The notes under the pieces were generated by a model, which saw only the letters and a list, made by a program, of their open reading frames with translations, did not search any database and was not told the origin of the DNA. From Clostridiaceae bacterium (GTDB taxonomy: Bacteria; Bacillota_I; Bacilli_A; Erysipelotrichales; Coprobacillaceae), in the NCBI GenBank assembly GCA_902363625.1, contig CABJAS010000007.1, forward strand, positions 124,001 to 188,000: 64,000 nucleotides of DNA, in the 5' to 3' direction. Of the stretch, positions 9,216-20,876 are shown piece after piece. Position 1 is the first letter of the stretch. Every line of letters starts with the position of its first letter. The position numbers and the translations under genes are program-made.

Positions 9216-11076
9216 TCAGCAAAAAAGTGCACCTCGTCGACCAATGGCAATGGGACCGGGAGGTCATGGCCGCGGATCAGGTGAAAAAGCAAAAAACTTT
9301 AAAGGGACGATGAAAAAATTATTAAATTATCTAAAACCCTTCTATCTTAAAATATTTATCGTTATTGTCTTTGCAGTAGGATCAACAGTCTTTGCGATTA
9401 TCGGGCCAAAGATTCTAGGGCAGGCAACTACAAAATTATCTGAAGGAATCATGGCGAAAGTCATGGGAACCGGAGGCATTGATTTTGATGCTATTTGGAA
9501 TATTATTCTTTTATTAATTGCATTATATGCAATCAGTGCGATCTTCTCATATATTCAAGGATTTATCATGACAGGAGTCTCTCAGAGTATTTCCTACAAT
9601 ATGCGTAAAGAATTGTCAGAAAAAATGGATCGCATGCCATTAAAATATTTTGATACTAAAACACACGGGGAAGTATTAAGCCGTGTTACTAATGATATTG
9701 ATACGATTGCTCAATCTTTGAACCAGAGTATGTCGCAGATCATTACGTCCATTGCAACCGTAGTCGGAATCTTCATCATGATGCTTAGCATCAGCTGGGA
9801 AATGACGTTGCTTGCCGTGATGGTATTGCCTATTTCTGCTGTCTTAATGGTGCAGATTACAAAAAGATCACAAAAATACTTTAAACAGCAGCAAGCTTAT
9901 TTAGGAGATGTTAACGGACATATCGAAGAAATGTATGGCGGACATGACGTCGTAAAAGCATTTAACGGTGAAGAAGCCTCTATTGAAGAGTTTGCTGTGC
10001 ATAACGGAAACTTATATAAATCAGCTTGGAAATCTCAATTCTTATCAAGCATGATGCATCCAATTACGAACTTTGTTGGGAATTTGGGGTATGTAGGTGT
10101 CTGTTTATTAGGAGGCTGGCTGGCAACTCAAGGTACGATTGCGATTGGGGATATTCAGGCATTTATCCAATATGTGCGTTCATTCAATCAGCCAATCGGG
10201 CAAGTGGCTCAGATCATGAATGTTTTACAGTCTACTGCAGCAGCTGCTGAACGTGTCTTTGAATTCTTAGCTGAAGAAGAAATGACACCGGATACGCCAA
10301 ATCCAGTAGCTATAGTCGATCAAAATGGAGAAAGTACTATCAAAGGATCAGTTACATTTGCAAATGTTCATTTCGGATACTTTGAAGATAAGATTATTAT
10401 TAATGATTTTAATATGCATATTCATTCCGGACAAAAAGTCGCTATTGTGGGACCTACCGGAGCCGGAAAAACAACTATCGTTAAGCTATTGATGCGATTC
10501 TATGAATTAAATTCCGGATCTATTATGATCGATGGACATGATATCAAGGAATATACACGTAAAGATTTAAGAAGTTTATTTGGTATGGTACTTCAAGATG
10601 CTTGGCTGTTTAACGGTACTATCAAAGAAAACTTGAAGTATGGTAAGCAAGATGCCACTGATGAACAAGTGATTGAAGCAGCTAAAGTAGCGAATGTTGA
10701 TCATTTTATCAGAACTTTGGATCATGGGTATGATACGGTCATTAATGAAGAATCAAACAACGTTTCACAAGGTCAAAAGCAGTTGCTGACGATTGCCAGA
10801 GCGTTCTTAACCGATCCGAAAATCTTAATTTTAGATGAAGCAACAAGCTCGGTAGATACGCGTACAGAAGTACTGATTCAAGAGGGAATGGATCGCTTGA
10901 TGGAAGGCAGAACAAGCTTCGTTATTGCCCATCGTTTATCAACGATCAGAGATGCCGATGTTATTTTAGTAATGCGCGACGGAGATATCGTTGAGGTTGG
11001 AAATCATGAAGATTTATTGGCAAAAGATGGTTTCTATGCTTCACTGTATAATTCACAATTTGAAAACTGCGAGTAG
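9208..11076 (+). CDS. ABC exporter half-transporter, catalytic partner
   Basis: 622 residues. A Gly/Arg-rich N-terminal tail precedes six transmembrane helices and an NBD with Walker A GPTGAGKTT (about 414), Walker B LILDEAT with the catalytic Glu, and IAHRLST with the switch His. The signature is SQGQ instead of SGGQ, which would face the degenerate Walker A/B site of the upstream partner. The two proteins thus complement each other as one good and one degenerate ATP site. Start ATG 9208 follows AAAGGAGGAA within the upstream gene. Confidence 0.92.
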   Translation: MSNQQKSAPRRPMAMGPGGHGRGSGEKAKNFKGTMKKLLNYLKPFYLKIFIVIVFAVGSTVFAIIGPKILGQATTKLSEGIMAKVMGTGGIDFDAIWNIILLLIALYAISAIFSYIQGFIMTGVSQSISYNMRKELSEKMDRMPLKYFDTKTHGEVLSRVTNDIDTIAQSLNQSMSQIITSIATVVGIFIMMLSISWEMTLLAVMVLPISAVLMVQITKRSQKYFKQQQAYLGDVNGHIEEMYGGHDVVKAFNGEEASIEEFAVHNGNLYKSAWKSQFLSSMMHPITNFVGNLGYVGVCLLGGWLATQGTIAIGDIQAFIQYVRSFNQPIGQVAQIMNVLQSTAAAAERVFEFLAEEEMTPDTPNPVAIVDQNGESTIKGSVTFANVHFGYFEDKIIINDFNMHIHSGQKVAIVGPTGAGKTTIVKLLMRFYELNSGSIMIDGHDIKEYTRKDLRSLFGMVLQDAWLFNGTIKENLKYGKQDATDEQVIEAAKVANVDHFIRTLDHGYDTVINEESNNVSQGQKQLLTIARAFLTDPKILILDEATSSVDTRTEVLIQEGMDRLMEGRTSFVIAHRLSTIRDADVILVMRDGDIVEVGNHEDLLAKDGFYASLYNSQFENCE

Positions 11077-11102
11077 TAAGAATGTCTTACTACTCCTTTT
11101 TT
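11071..11102 (+). terminator. Terminator after the ABC exporter operon
   Basis: Perfect 11-bp stem GAGTAGTAAGA / TCTTACTACTC with a 3-base loop, then a T run. The stop codon of the exporter gene is inside the left arm. Confidence 0.9.
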
Positions 11103-11103
11103 A

Positions 11104-11132
11104 TTGAATAAAATCAGAAATTTATGTATAAT
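11104..11132 (+). promoter_or_regulatory. Candidate promoter for the DUF368 gene
   Basis: TTGAAT (11104-11109), 17-base spacer, TATAAT (11127-11132), directly after the exporter terminator. Confidence 0.55.
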
Positions 11133-11159
11133 CATAACTTGTAAAGGTAAGGTGAGTTT

Positions 11160-11999
11160 ATGATCAAAACATTAATCGGGGGGATCGCTGTAGGCGTTGC
11201 GAATATTATTCCGGGTGTCAGCGGCGGAACCATGATGGTGGTTTTAGGTATTTTTAATAAAGTTATGGATAGCATTTCTGATTTAGTATCAAAGGATAAT
11301 AAAAAAAGAATGGAGGCTATCATTTTCTTAGCTCAGGTTTTAGTTGGGGCGGTGATTGGACTTGTAGGCTTCGCTAAAGTCATTGAATTCTTATTCAATC
11401 ATTATCCAACACAAACCATGTACTGGTTTATCGGACTTATTGCGTTTAGTATTCCATTATTCTTAAAATCAGAGATGAAAGGGGAACGATTAAGCCTGCT
11501 TCCCTTTGTTATTGGTATTTGCATTATCTTTGGATTAGAATTCTTAAATCCTGGTAAAGGGGATGTGGCAGTCAATCCGATACTACCAGCGATTTCAATA
11601 GGTTTATGTATAAAAATGATCTTGATCGGTGCCATTGCCGGAGGTACGATGCTAATGCCGGGAGTAAGCGGTTCAATGGTATTGCTGATCTTAGGAGAAT
11701 ATTATTTGTTTAAATCATATTTAGCCAATATTACGAGCTTTTCAATGGATATTCTGATTCCTTTAGCGTTCATGGGAGTAGGAATCATCTTAGGTATTCT
11801 CATCAGTGCTAAATTATGTGGTTATTTCCTAAAAAAGTATCATCGTGGGACATTAAGTCTGATTTTAGGGTTAATTGTAGCTTCTTCATTGGTGCTGATT
11901 CCTTTTTCAGCCGCTTATAATGTTACTGTGATTATTACTTCAGTAATCGCTTTGCTTTTAGGTGGTATTATGGTGATTGGTTTAGGAAAAATATCTTAG
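11160..11999 (+). CDS. DUF368 membrane protein, candidate undecaprenyl-phosphate flippase (PopT family)
   Basis: 279 residues, polytopic, with the two inverted DUF368 signature loops NIIPGVSGGTMMVVLG and MLMPGVSGSMVLLILGEYY. DUF368 proteins have been shown in other bacteria to recycle the lipid carrier C55-P across the membrane for cell-wall synthesis; that role is transferred by family membership. It is monocistronic, with its own promoter and terminator. Confidence 0.85.
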   Translation: MIKTLIGGIAVGVANIIPGVSGGTMMVVLGIFNKVMDSISDLVSKDNKKRMEAIIFLAQVLVGAVIGLVGFAKVIEFLFNHYPTQTMYWFIGLIAFSIPLFLKSEMKGERLSLLPFVIGICIIFGLEFLNPGKGDVAVNPILPAISIGLCIKMILIGAIAGGTMLMPGVSGSMVLLILGEYYLFKSYLANITSFSMDILIPLAFMGVGIILGILISAKLCGYFLKKYHRGTLSLILGLIVASSLVLIPFSAAYNVTVIITSVIALLLGGIMVIGLGKIS

Positions 12000-12021
12000 T
12001 AGCAGAATTGCTACTTTTTTT
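11998..12021 (+). terminator. Terminator after the DUF368 gene
   Basis: Stem AGTAGCA / TGCTACT with a 4-base loop followed by seven T, overlapping the stop codon. Confidence 0.85.
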
Positions 12022-12035
12022 GATAGGAGGATTTT

Positions 12036-13111
12036 ATGAAGGTTGAAATCATCAATGTTGGGACAGAATTATTATTAGGAGAGATCGTCAATACCAACGC
12101 TGCAGAAATTCAAAAGGCTTGCCGTGAATTAGGGTTTTCTATTTTTTATCAAACGGTAGTGGGAGATAATCCTGATCGTTTTAAAGAATGTTTGGAAACT
12201 GCCTTTTTACGTGGGGCAGATATGGTCATCACGACAGGTGGCTTAGGTCCCACGGCAGATGATCTGACCAAGGAGCTTTCTGCTGAATATTTGGGATTGG
12301 ATATGGAATTTAGGGAGGAAGAAGCAAAAAAGGTTTTTGATAAATGCAGCTTTTTAATGGGGAGTGATCAGATCCCTGAAACCAACTATAAGCAGGCTTA
12401 TTATCCTAAAGGTGCTTATATCTTAGAGAATGATGTGGGAACTGCAAATGGCTGTGTGATGAGTCGTGATCAAAAACGCATTGTCAATTTGCCGGGACCG
12501 CCTAAAGAAATGCGTTACGTTTTAAACCATGCTTTGCTTCCTTACCTGGAACGTTATCGTGAAGATAAGATTTATACGTATAATATCAATACAATGATGA
12601 TTGGTGAGAGTGACATGGCTCAAAAGCTAAATGATATTGTAGAGGAACAAAAAGAAGTATCGATCGCTTTATATGCTTCTGAAGATCATTGTCGTGTTCG
12701 TTTAGCTGTGAAAGCTAAGAGTCAGATAGAGGCGGATCACTGTGTTGACGTAGCTAAACATATTATTGAAGAACGCTTAAAGGACTATATCGTGGAAGAG
12801 TCAAGTTTAAATGAAGCGCTGTTTGCAATCATGCCTCCTTATTATATCGAATATAAAGATGATTTTCGTTTATCGGAAACCTTCCGTTTGGGTAAAAGCT
12901 ATTCTGAATCTAAAGAGGCTATGAAATTAGAGATTGGAAAGAGAAAGCATTCATTAGGAGAGATTATTAGAGTGGTGATTTATTATGGAGATGAAACTGA
13001 AACATTTGAAGTGGCTGCTTTAAAAGAAGCAACGCTTTCTTATGCCCGTATTGAATCTCGGATTGTCGCCAATATTTATCGTTTCTTAAAGAAAAAGAAA
13101 AGATCTAAGGA

Positions 13112-13115
<4 letters not shown>
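12036..13115 (+). CDS. cinA: CinA-like protein with intact MoCF domain and shortened, divergent C-terminus
   Basis: The first 170 residues are a typical CinA MoCF/MogA-like domain (IINVGTELLLGEIVNTNA, TTGGLGPTADDLTKE, NLPGPPKEM). Then follows the usual middle domain. CinA proteins normally end in a complete PncC-type NMN deamidase domain of about 160 residues; here the whole protein is 359 residues and the tail (about 270-359) keeps only a faint echo, such as YSESKEAMK and YGDETETFEVAALKEA. The deamidase is therefore probably lost. It converges on the LysR gene with a 4-base overlap of the two 3' ends. The symbol refers to the family. Confidence 0.75.
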
Positions 13116-15371
<2,256 letters not shown>

Positions 15372-15383
15372 GGAGGGACACGA

Positions 15384-16928
15384 GTGAAAAGAGAATTAGT
15401 TATAGTCATCGACTTTGGTGGACAATATAACCAGCTGATCGCCCGCCGTGTGCGTGAAAGCAATGTGTATTGTGAAATCTACTCCTATAAAGTGGATATT
15501 GAAAAGATTAAGTCAATGCATCCTAAAGGGATTATTTTAACTGGTGGACCAAACAGCTGCTATGAAGAGGATTCACCGACATATTCAAAAGAATTGTTTG
15601 AATTAGATATTCCGGTGCTGGGATTATGCTATGGAGCGCAATTAATGCAGCATGTTTTAGGCGGTAAAGTCGAACGTGCAAGCGTAAGAGAATATGGGAA
15701 ATCAGAATTAACGGTAGATAATAGTTCAGTGCTGTTTTCTGATGTATCTAAAAACAGTGTTTGCTGGATGAGCCATTTTGATTATATTTCAAAAGTAGCG
15801 CCGGGATTTAGAATTACCGCAACGACACCGGATTGTCCTGTCGCAGCTTGTGAAGATGCGAAGCGTGGATTATATGCTATTCAGTTCCATCCGGAAGTAT
15901 TGCATACTCAGGAAGGAACTAAAATGCTTTCTAATTTCGTGTTGAATGTATGTGGATGTCATGGTGATTGGCGCATGGATTCTTTTGTTGAAGAGGCGAT
16001 CAAAGAGATTCGAGAGAAAGTTGGAGATGGTAAGGTATTATGTGCGTTGTCTGGTGGTGTGGATTCATCAGTCGCAGCGGTTTTACTGTCAAAGGCAATC
16101 GGAAATCAACTGACTTGTGTGTTTGTTGATCATGGCTTGCTTCGTAAGAATGAAGGGGATGAAGTTGAAGCGGTATTCGGTCCTGATGGAAATTATGAAT
16201 TGAACTTCATTCGTGTGAATGCGCAGGAAAGATATTATCATAAGCTTGAAGGAGTGACGGAACCGGAAGCAAAAAGAAAGATCATTGGGGAAGAGTTTAT
16301 TCGTGTTTTTGAAGAGGAAGCGAAGAAAATCGGAACTGTGGATTTCTTAGTGCAGGGAACGATTTATCCTGATGTAGTAGAAAGCGGGTTAGGTGGAGAA
16401 TCTGCCGTGATTAAATCGCATCATAATGTGGGTGGATTACCTGATTATGTGGATTTTAAAGAGATTATTGAACCGCTTCGCGATTTGTTTAAGGATGAAG
16501 TGCGTAAAGTGGGATTGGAATTGGGAATTCCTGAATACTTAGTGTTTAGACAGCCTTTCCCTGGACCGGGTCTTGGTATTCGCATCATTGGTGAAGTGAC
16601 GAAAGAGAAAGTGAAGATTGTGCAGGAGGCGGATGCGATTTATCGTGAAGAGATTGCCAATGCAGGATTGGATCGTTCAATTGGTCAGTATTTTGCAGCT
16701 TTAACGAATATGCGTTCGGTAGGAGTTATGGGGGATGAAAGAACTTATGACTATGCTGTGGTTTTAAGAGCAGTGAATACGATTGATTTCATGACTGCAG
16801 AGGCAGCGGAGATTCCTTTCGAAGTGCTGAATAAGGTAATGAGCAGAATTATTAATGAGGTTCGCGGGGTTAATAGGGTGATGTATGATATTACGTCTAA
16901 ACCACCGGGGACGATTGAGTTTGAATAA
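15384..16928 (+). CDS. guaA: GMP synthase (glutamine-hydrolysing)
   Basis: Converts XMP to GMP. Domains in order: class I glutamine amidotransferase with nucleophile Cys in [10 protein letters not shown] and His/Glu in [12 protein letters not shown]-pyrophosphatase with the PP-loop [12 protein letters not shown]-terminal dimerisation domain ending in [12 protein letters not shown]. 514 residues, complete. Start is GTG 15384 behind AGGAGGG. The 3' end of guaA is a known insertion site for genomic islands, and accessory DNA begins right after this gene. Confidence 0.97.
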   Translation: MKRELVIVIDFGGQYNQLIARRVRESNVYCEIYSYKVDIEKIKSMHPKGIILTGGPNSCYEEDSPTYSKELFELDIPVLGLCYGAQLMQHVLGGKVERASVREYGKSELTVDNSSVLFSDVSKNSVCWMSHFDYISKVAPGFRITATTPDCPVAACEDAKRGLYAIQFHPEVLHTQEGTKMLSNFVLNVCGCHGDWRMDSFVEEAIKEIREKVGDGKVLCALSGGVDSSVAAVLLSKAIGNQLTCVFVDHGLLRKNEGDEVEAVFGPDGNYELNFIRVNAQERYYHKLEGVTEPEAKRKIIGEEFIRVFEEEAKKIGTVDFLVQGTIYPDVVESGLGGESAVIKSHHNVGGLPDYVDFKEIIEPLRDLFKDEVRKVGLELGIPEYLVFRQPFPGPGLGIRIIGEVTKEKVKIVQEADAIYREEIANAGLDRSIGQYFAALTNMRSVGVMGDERTYDYAVVLRAVNTIDFMTAEAAEIPFEVLNKVMSRIINEVRGVNRVMYDITSKPPGTIEFE

Positions 16929-16957
16929 GAAAAATTTGATATGAGTTATTTTGAATG

Positions 16958-16990
16958 ACAGGCAGTCTATATGATTGTCTGTTGTTTTTT
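16958..16990 (+). terminator. Terminator after purA-guaA
   Basis: 10-bp stem ACAGGCAGTC / GATTGTCTGT (two G-U pairs), 5-base loop, then TG and a T run. Confidence 0.8.
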
Positions 16991-17136
16991 AATTATACAT
17001 ATTTATTAGAAATAGACATTGAAATTTGTTATCAATGTAAAATGTTAACTGTGAATTTATTTATTAGATGGTGTGGTATACTTGAGATACAAGTAAAGAG
17101 TGTATTTGAAAAATAATATGAGAGGGGTTAAGAAAT

Positions 17137-18491
17137 ATGGAAGAACAAAATAATAATAATATTCCGTCTATTAGCATAGAAAAGATAAAATTCAATGATG
17201 AAACTTCAATTGAGTTTAAAAGTGATGATATAGTCTTACTAGTTGGTGCTAATAATGTTGGGAAAAGTCGTATGCTAAGAGATTTGAAAGATGACTTAAA
17301 TGATTTATCAAAGCCCAAGTGATAGTTGATAAGGTTGTATTTGTATATAAGTCTTCTGATTTTTCTAGTAGTCAGCTCAAGGATTACTTTGAAAAGAATA
17401 TTAGTAAAGATAGTTGGGGGAATTATAATGTTTTAATGGATGAAAATCATTCTCATTGTTTTGACGCTTCCTCTTTTACTGATATTACGGACGAAAGACA
17501 ATTTTATAAAGTGCTATTTTCATTTCTTTCAACAGTAAACCGTTTAAATATAACAAGACCTATTATGTTCAATACGACTGTGGATAATAGTAGTTTGATT
17601 ATTATGAAAGGGCTTGAAAGCGATTCGATATTGATTAAGTCACTTAATGAAGTATTGCAGATGGGGTTCGAAAAGGCTGTTGACGCATATGAAGAGTATT
17701 TGAATGGAACAGTTGTAAAGAAATATAAGATGGGAAAAAGCAAGGAAATTATTGATGTAATTAATTCCAATCGAAGGGATAATCTAAATTTATTAAAAGA
17801 AATGGAGGACTTGCATAGTCAGGGAGATGGTATAAGAAGTGCAGTTGCAATTTTAGCCTCTCTTATAGTAAATAAACATTCATTATTTTTAATTGATGAG
17901 CCGGAAACGTTTTTGCATCCGCCACAAGCAAGATTATTAGGTAAAAACATAGTAGCTTTATCTAAGAAGAAACAGTGTTTCATCTCGACACATAGCATAG
18001 ATTTTATAAAAGGCGTTTTAGAAGCTGATTCTTCTAGAGTAAAAATAATAAAGATAGCTAGATCAGAAAATGAAAATAAATTTAATTTGGTTGATAATGG
18101 TGGCGTTGCTGAAATTGCCAATGATAAGAATCTAAGATATACTAATATTCTAGATGGGCTCTTCTATGATCAACTTGTATTATGTGAAAATGAAAGTGAT
18201 TGCAAGTTTTATTCTGCAATATTAGAAAATTTAGACTTGGCAATATATCAAAATACTTTGTTTTGTGCTGTTGGTGGAAAGGATCAGTTTAAGAAAGTTG
18301 TACCGCTGTTAAAAAAACTAAATATACAATATTCTATTATTGCCGATATTGATTTGATAAATAATAAAGATAATCTAAAGCAATTAGTCAATTCAATTGA
18401 GGATGATTGTTATAATCAAATAGATGCCTGTCATACAAAGTTTATAGAAGTATTTGAAAAGGGTATGAATTCTCAGGTTAAAACACAATAA
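17137..18491 (+). pseudogene. OLD-family ATPase/TOPRIM nuclease, frameshifted
   Basis: The two halves are in different frames. 17137-17322 carries the ATPase start with Walker A LVGANNVGKSRM; from 17319 the other frame carries the ABC-type Walker B LFLIDEPETFLHP, the switch STHSIDF, then a TOPRIM domain with the acidic motifs CENESD and IADIDLI. Adding one A in the short run at about 17316-17318 restores a continuous protein of about 450 residues. OLD proteins act in anti-phage defence as ATP-dependent nucleases. An IS30 fragment begins 35 bases after the stop, so the C-terminus may also be shortened. The gene is A+T-rich and follows the guaA terminator. Confidence 0.8.
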
Positions 18492-18525
18492 GTTATAAAA
18501 ACTGAGATCAATCAAATGTTTAATT

Positions 18526-18739
18526 CGGATACCAGTTTCAATGATTAGTCTCTCTTGATGAGTAAGAAGTTTGTTTTTGTTTGAAATTGAATACATATAA
18601 AGTACCGTCCTTTCAGTTAGCGAATACTGTCAGCTAATAAAAGAATGACATTGTGAAAGAGTAAATTCAACTAGGATTTACTGAAAGACTGATTTCCACT
18701 TGCACCGCTTTGAAGTGGAATTTAACTTTTCACTTCAGG
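18526..18739 (-). repeat. 214-bp IS30 end fragment, identical to 35846-36059
   Basis: Base-for-base identical to the right part of the complete IS30 element downstream. It contains the right inverted repeat, the promoter side and the first 24 codons of the transposase on the minus strand. The rest of the element is missing. It has the same orientation as the intact copy, so the two form a direct repeat about 17.3 kb apart that brackets the phosphorothioation-like cluster. Confidence 0.95.
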
Positions 18740-18850
18740 CAATGCCCTTTGGCACATTTATGTGATTTATCTTGACTTCTTTTAAGGTATAATATTTCAA
18801 AAAGATTTAAGGAACGAATTAAAAATATTTGTATTAACCAATATATTGTT

Positions 18851-18866
18851 CATATGTCGACATATG
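18851..18866. promoter_or_regulatory. Perfect 16-bp palindrome, likely operator of the XRE regulator
   Basis: CATATGTCGACATATG lies 45 bases before the regulator start, in a region with A+T-rich -10-like sequence just after it. Position and symmetry fit autoregulation of the cluster by the adjacent helix-turn-helix protein. Confidence 0.6.
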
Positions 18867-18910
18867 TATGATAAAATAAATATATGACTTAATTACAAGG
18901 AGAAAGCAAT

Positions 18911-19126
18911 ATGAATGTACGTTATAATTCATTGTTTAAATTATTAATTGACAAGGGTTTAAAGAAAACTGAATTTGCTAAAGAAGTAGGAATCAGTGCT
19001 AATACTTTAGCGAAATTATCTAATAATGAATATGTTTCAATGGATGTGTTAGTTAGGATTTGCAATTATTTTGGATGTACAATTAATGAAATTTTGGAAG
19101 TTATTCAAGTTGATGACGAAGAGTAA
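18911..19126 (+). CDS. XRE-family (Cro/C1-type) helix-turn-helix regulator
   Basis: 71 residues, a single HTH domain: KTEFAKEVGISANTLAKL is the DNA-reading region, followed by SMDVLVRICNYFGCTINEI. Good ribosome site AAGGAG. It is the first gene of a co-directional cluster and is followed 34 bases later by the PAPS-reductase-like gene, so it probably controls cluster expression through the palindrome upstream. Confidence 0.88.
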   Translation: MNVRYNSLFKLLIDKGLKKTEFAKEVGISANTLAKLSNNEYVSMDVLVRICNYFGCTINEILEVIQVDDEE

Positions 19127-19160
19127 TTTATGTTAATTAGTTACATTATGGAGGAAGTAA

Positions 19161-20867
19161 ATGAAAAAAATATTATATTTTTGTCATAATTGTGGAATAA
19201 AAACCAATCTCAGTGAATGTCCAGAATGTAAGTCTAGAACGACACCGTTACTATGTGTATATTGGTCACGTAATAAAAACATACCAATCATTGATTATGT
19301 AGATAATGATGACGATGATTTATTTAAAATAGGTAATGATATTAGACCCGTATTCCCAGAAGAAAGACTTCTTTTAGAGTGTATTTTAGGGAGTCCTTTA
19401 AAATATATTAATGGGTCTTGTTGGAGATTACCAAATGGTACATACATTATTGATGGTGAGAAAATAAAGTTCTCAATAAAAAGTTTGGTAGAATTTGATA
19501 ACGAAGTAATTAGAGAAGTATATCATTTAAATCAACTTAAAAACTCATATGAGACTTTTGATACATATATTGATGAATTTACAAAGGAAAATCAAAGTAG
19601 ATACAATTATATAGATGAAGAAGCAACTGAATATTTGATGGAAGAAGTAGGAAATGAGAGTTTTTCTAATATGTTTATTTCTTTTAGTGGTGGAAAAGAT
19701 TCAACAGTAGTTTCAGATATAGTTACAAGAGCATTGGGATCAAAGAAAATAACTCATATTTTTGGAGATACAACTTTAGAATTTCCAGAGACATATGAGT
19801 ATATAAAGCGTTTAAAACAAAACAACAGACTAACACCCATAATAAGTGCAAAAAATAGAGAAAAAAACTTTTTTGAAATGGCAGATACTATTGGACCACC
19901 ATCTAGGGTAATGAGATGGTGTTGTACAGTTTTTAAAACTGGCGCTATCACACGATATATTGACTCGATTTATAAAAATAAACCACGTGTTATAGCTTTT
20001 CATGGAATTAGAAGAGCAGAATCATCAAGTAGGAATAAATATGATCGAGTTTCAAATAGTCCAAAAATAACTAAACAAAAAGTGATTTCACCAATAATTG
20101 ATTGGCACGATTATGATGTGTGGATTTACATCTTAACAAGAAAATTAGATTTTAATGAAGCGTATAAGTATGGTTTTTCTCGTGTTGGATGTTGGTGTTG
20201 TCCCAATAACAGCCACTGGTCTGAATTCTTATCGAAAATATTTCATCCAGAACAGTTTTTTCCATGGAGAGATCAATTAATTGAGAACGCAAAGAAGATT
20301 GGCAAACTAGATCCTGAAGAATATGTTGACTCTGGAGCATGGAAGGCAAAACAAGGAGGAGAAGGTATTGATTATGCTAAGAATCAAACAATATCTTTTA
20401 AACCATGTGCAACTGATGAGAATTCATTCAATTACGATTTAAATAAACCTATTGATGATAACCTTTATGAATTATTTAAACCTTTTGGGTTGGTTAATTA
20501 TGATTTGGGAAATCAAAGACTTGGAGAGGTTGTGGTATTAGATAAAAACCACAATATCATTATTAAACTACAAGGAAAAAAAGGTCAAACAGAATTAAAA
20601 GTATCAATTACGAACTTACCAATAGCTGGAGTAAAAAATATAAGGGACGCAAAACGTAAAATAGAATGTCAGATAACTAAATTTCAAATGTGCTTAAACT
20701 GTTCCGCATGTATGTCAGTATGTCGGTTTGATGCGATTAAAATAAAAAAAGGCAGCAATGGAATCGAATACAAGGTTGATGAAAATAAATGCGTACACTG
20801 CAACGAATGTATTAATCATTTTACTAGTGGATGTTATTTAAAGAAAGTATTAGCTACTAGGGATTAG
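19161..20867 (+). CDS. DndC-like PAPS-reductase-family protein with zinc ribbon and ferredoxin domain
   Basis: 568 residues. An N-terminal zinc ribbon (Cys 8, 11, 20, 23) leads to an adenylyltransferase-like PP-loop, SFSGGKDST (about 174), with FGDTTLEFPETY, RWCCTVFK (about 253) and GCWCCPNN (about 344) as further Cys-rich family motifs. The C-terminus (about 511-560) is a two-cluster ferredoxin module, CLNCSACMSVC and CVHCNEC. In Dnd systems DndC activates the DNA backbone for sulfur insertion and carries an Fe-S cluster; that role is inferred here from the desulfurase and DndD-like genes nearby. BREX type 4 BrxP is another PAPS-reductase homologue, but no pglZ or brxL is present. Confidence 0.82.
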   Translation: MKKILYFCHNCGIKTNLSECPECKSRTTPLLCVYWSRNKNIPIIDYVDNDDDDLFKIGNDIRPVFPEERLLLECILGSPLKYINGSCWRLPNGTYIIDGEKIKFSIKSLVEFDNEVIREVYHLNQLKNSYETFDTYIDEFTKENQSRYNYIDEEATEYLMEEVGNESFSNMFISFSGGKDSTVVSDIVTRALGSKKITHIFGDTTLEFPETYEYIKRLKQNNRLTPIISAKNREKNFFEMADTIGPPSRVMRWCCTVFKTGAITRYIDSIYKNKPRVIAFHGIRRAESSSRNKYDRVSNSPKITKQKVISPIIDWHDYDVWIYILTRKLDFNEAYKYGFSRVGCWCCPNNSHWSEFLSKIFHPEQFFPWRDQLIENAKKIGKLDPEEYVDSGAWKAKQGGEGIDYAKNQTISFKPCATDENSFNYDLNKPIDDNLYELFKPFGLVNYDLGNQRLGEVVVLDKNHNIIIKLQGKKGQTELKVSITNLPIAGVKNIRDAKRKIECQITKFQMCLNCSACMSVCRFDAIKIKKGSNGIEYKVDENKCVHCNECINHFTSGCYLKKVLATRD

Positions 20868-20876
20868 AGAGGAATT

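Noticed and set aside
18393..18596. 67-codon minus-strand frame
   Set aside because: Only its first 24 codons are the start of an IS30 transposase; the rest is antisense to the OLD gene. Treated as IS fragment.
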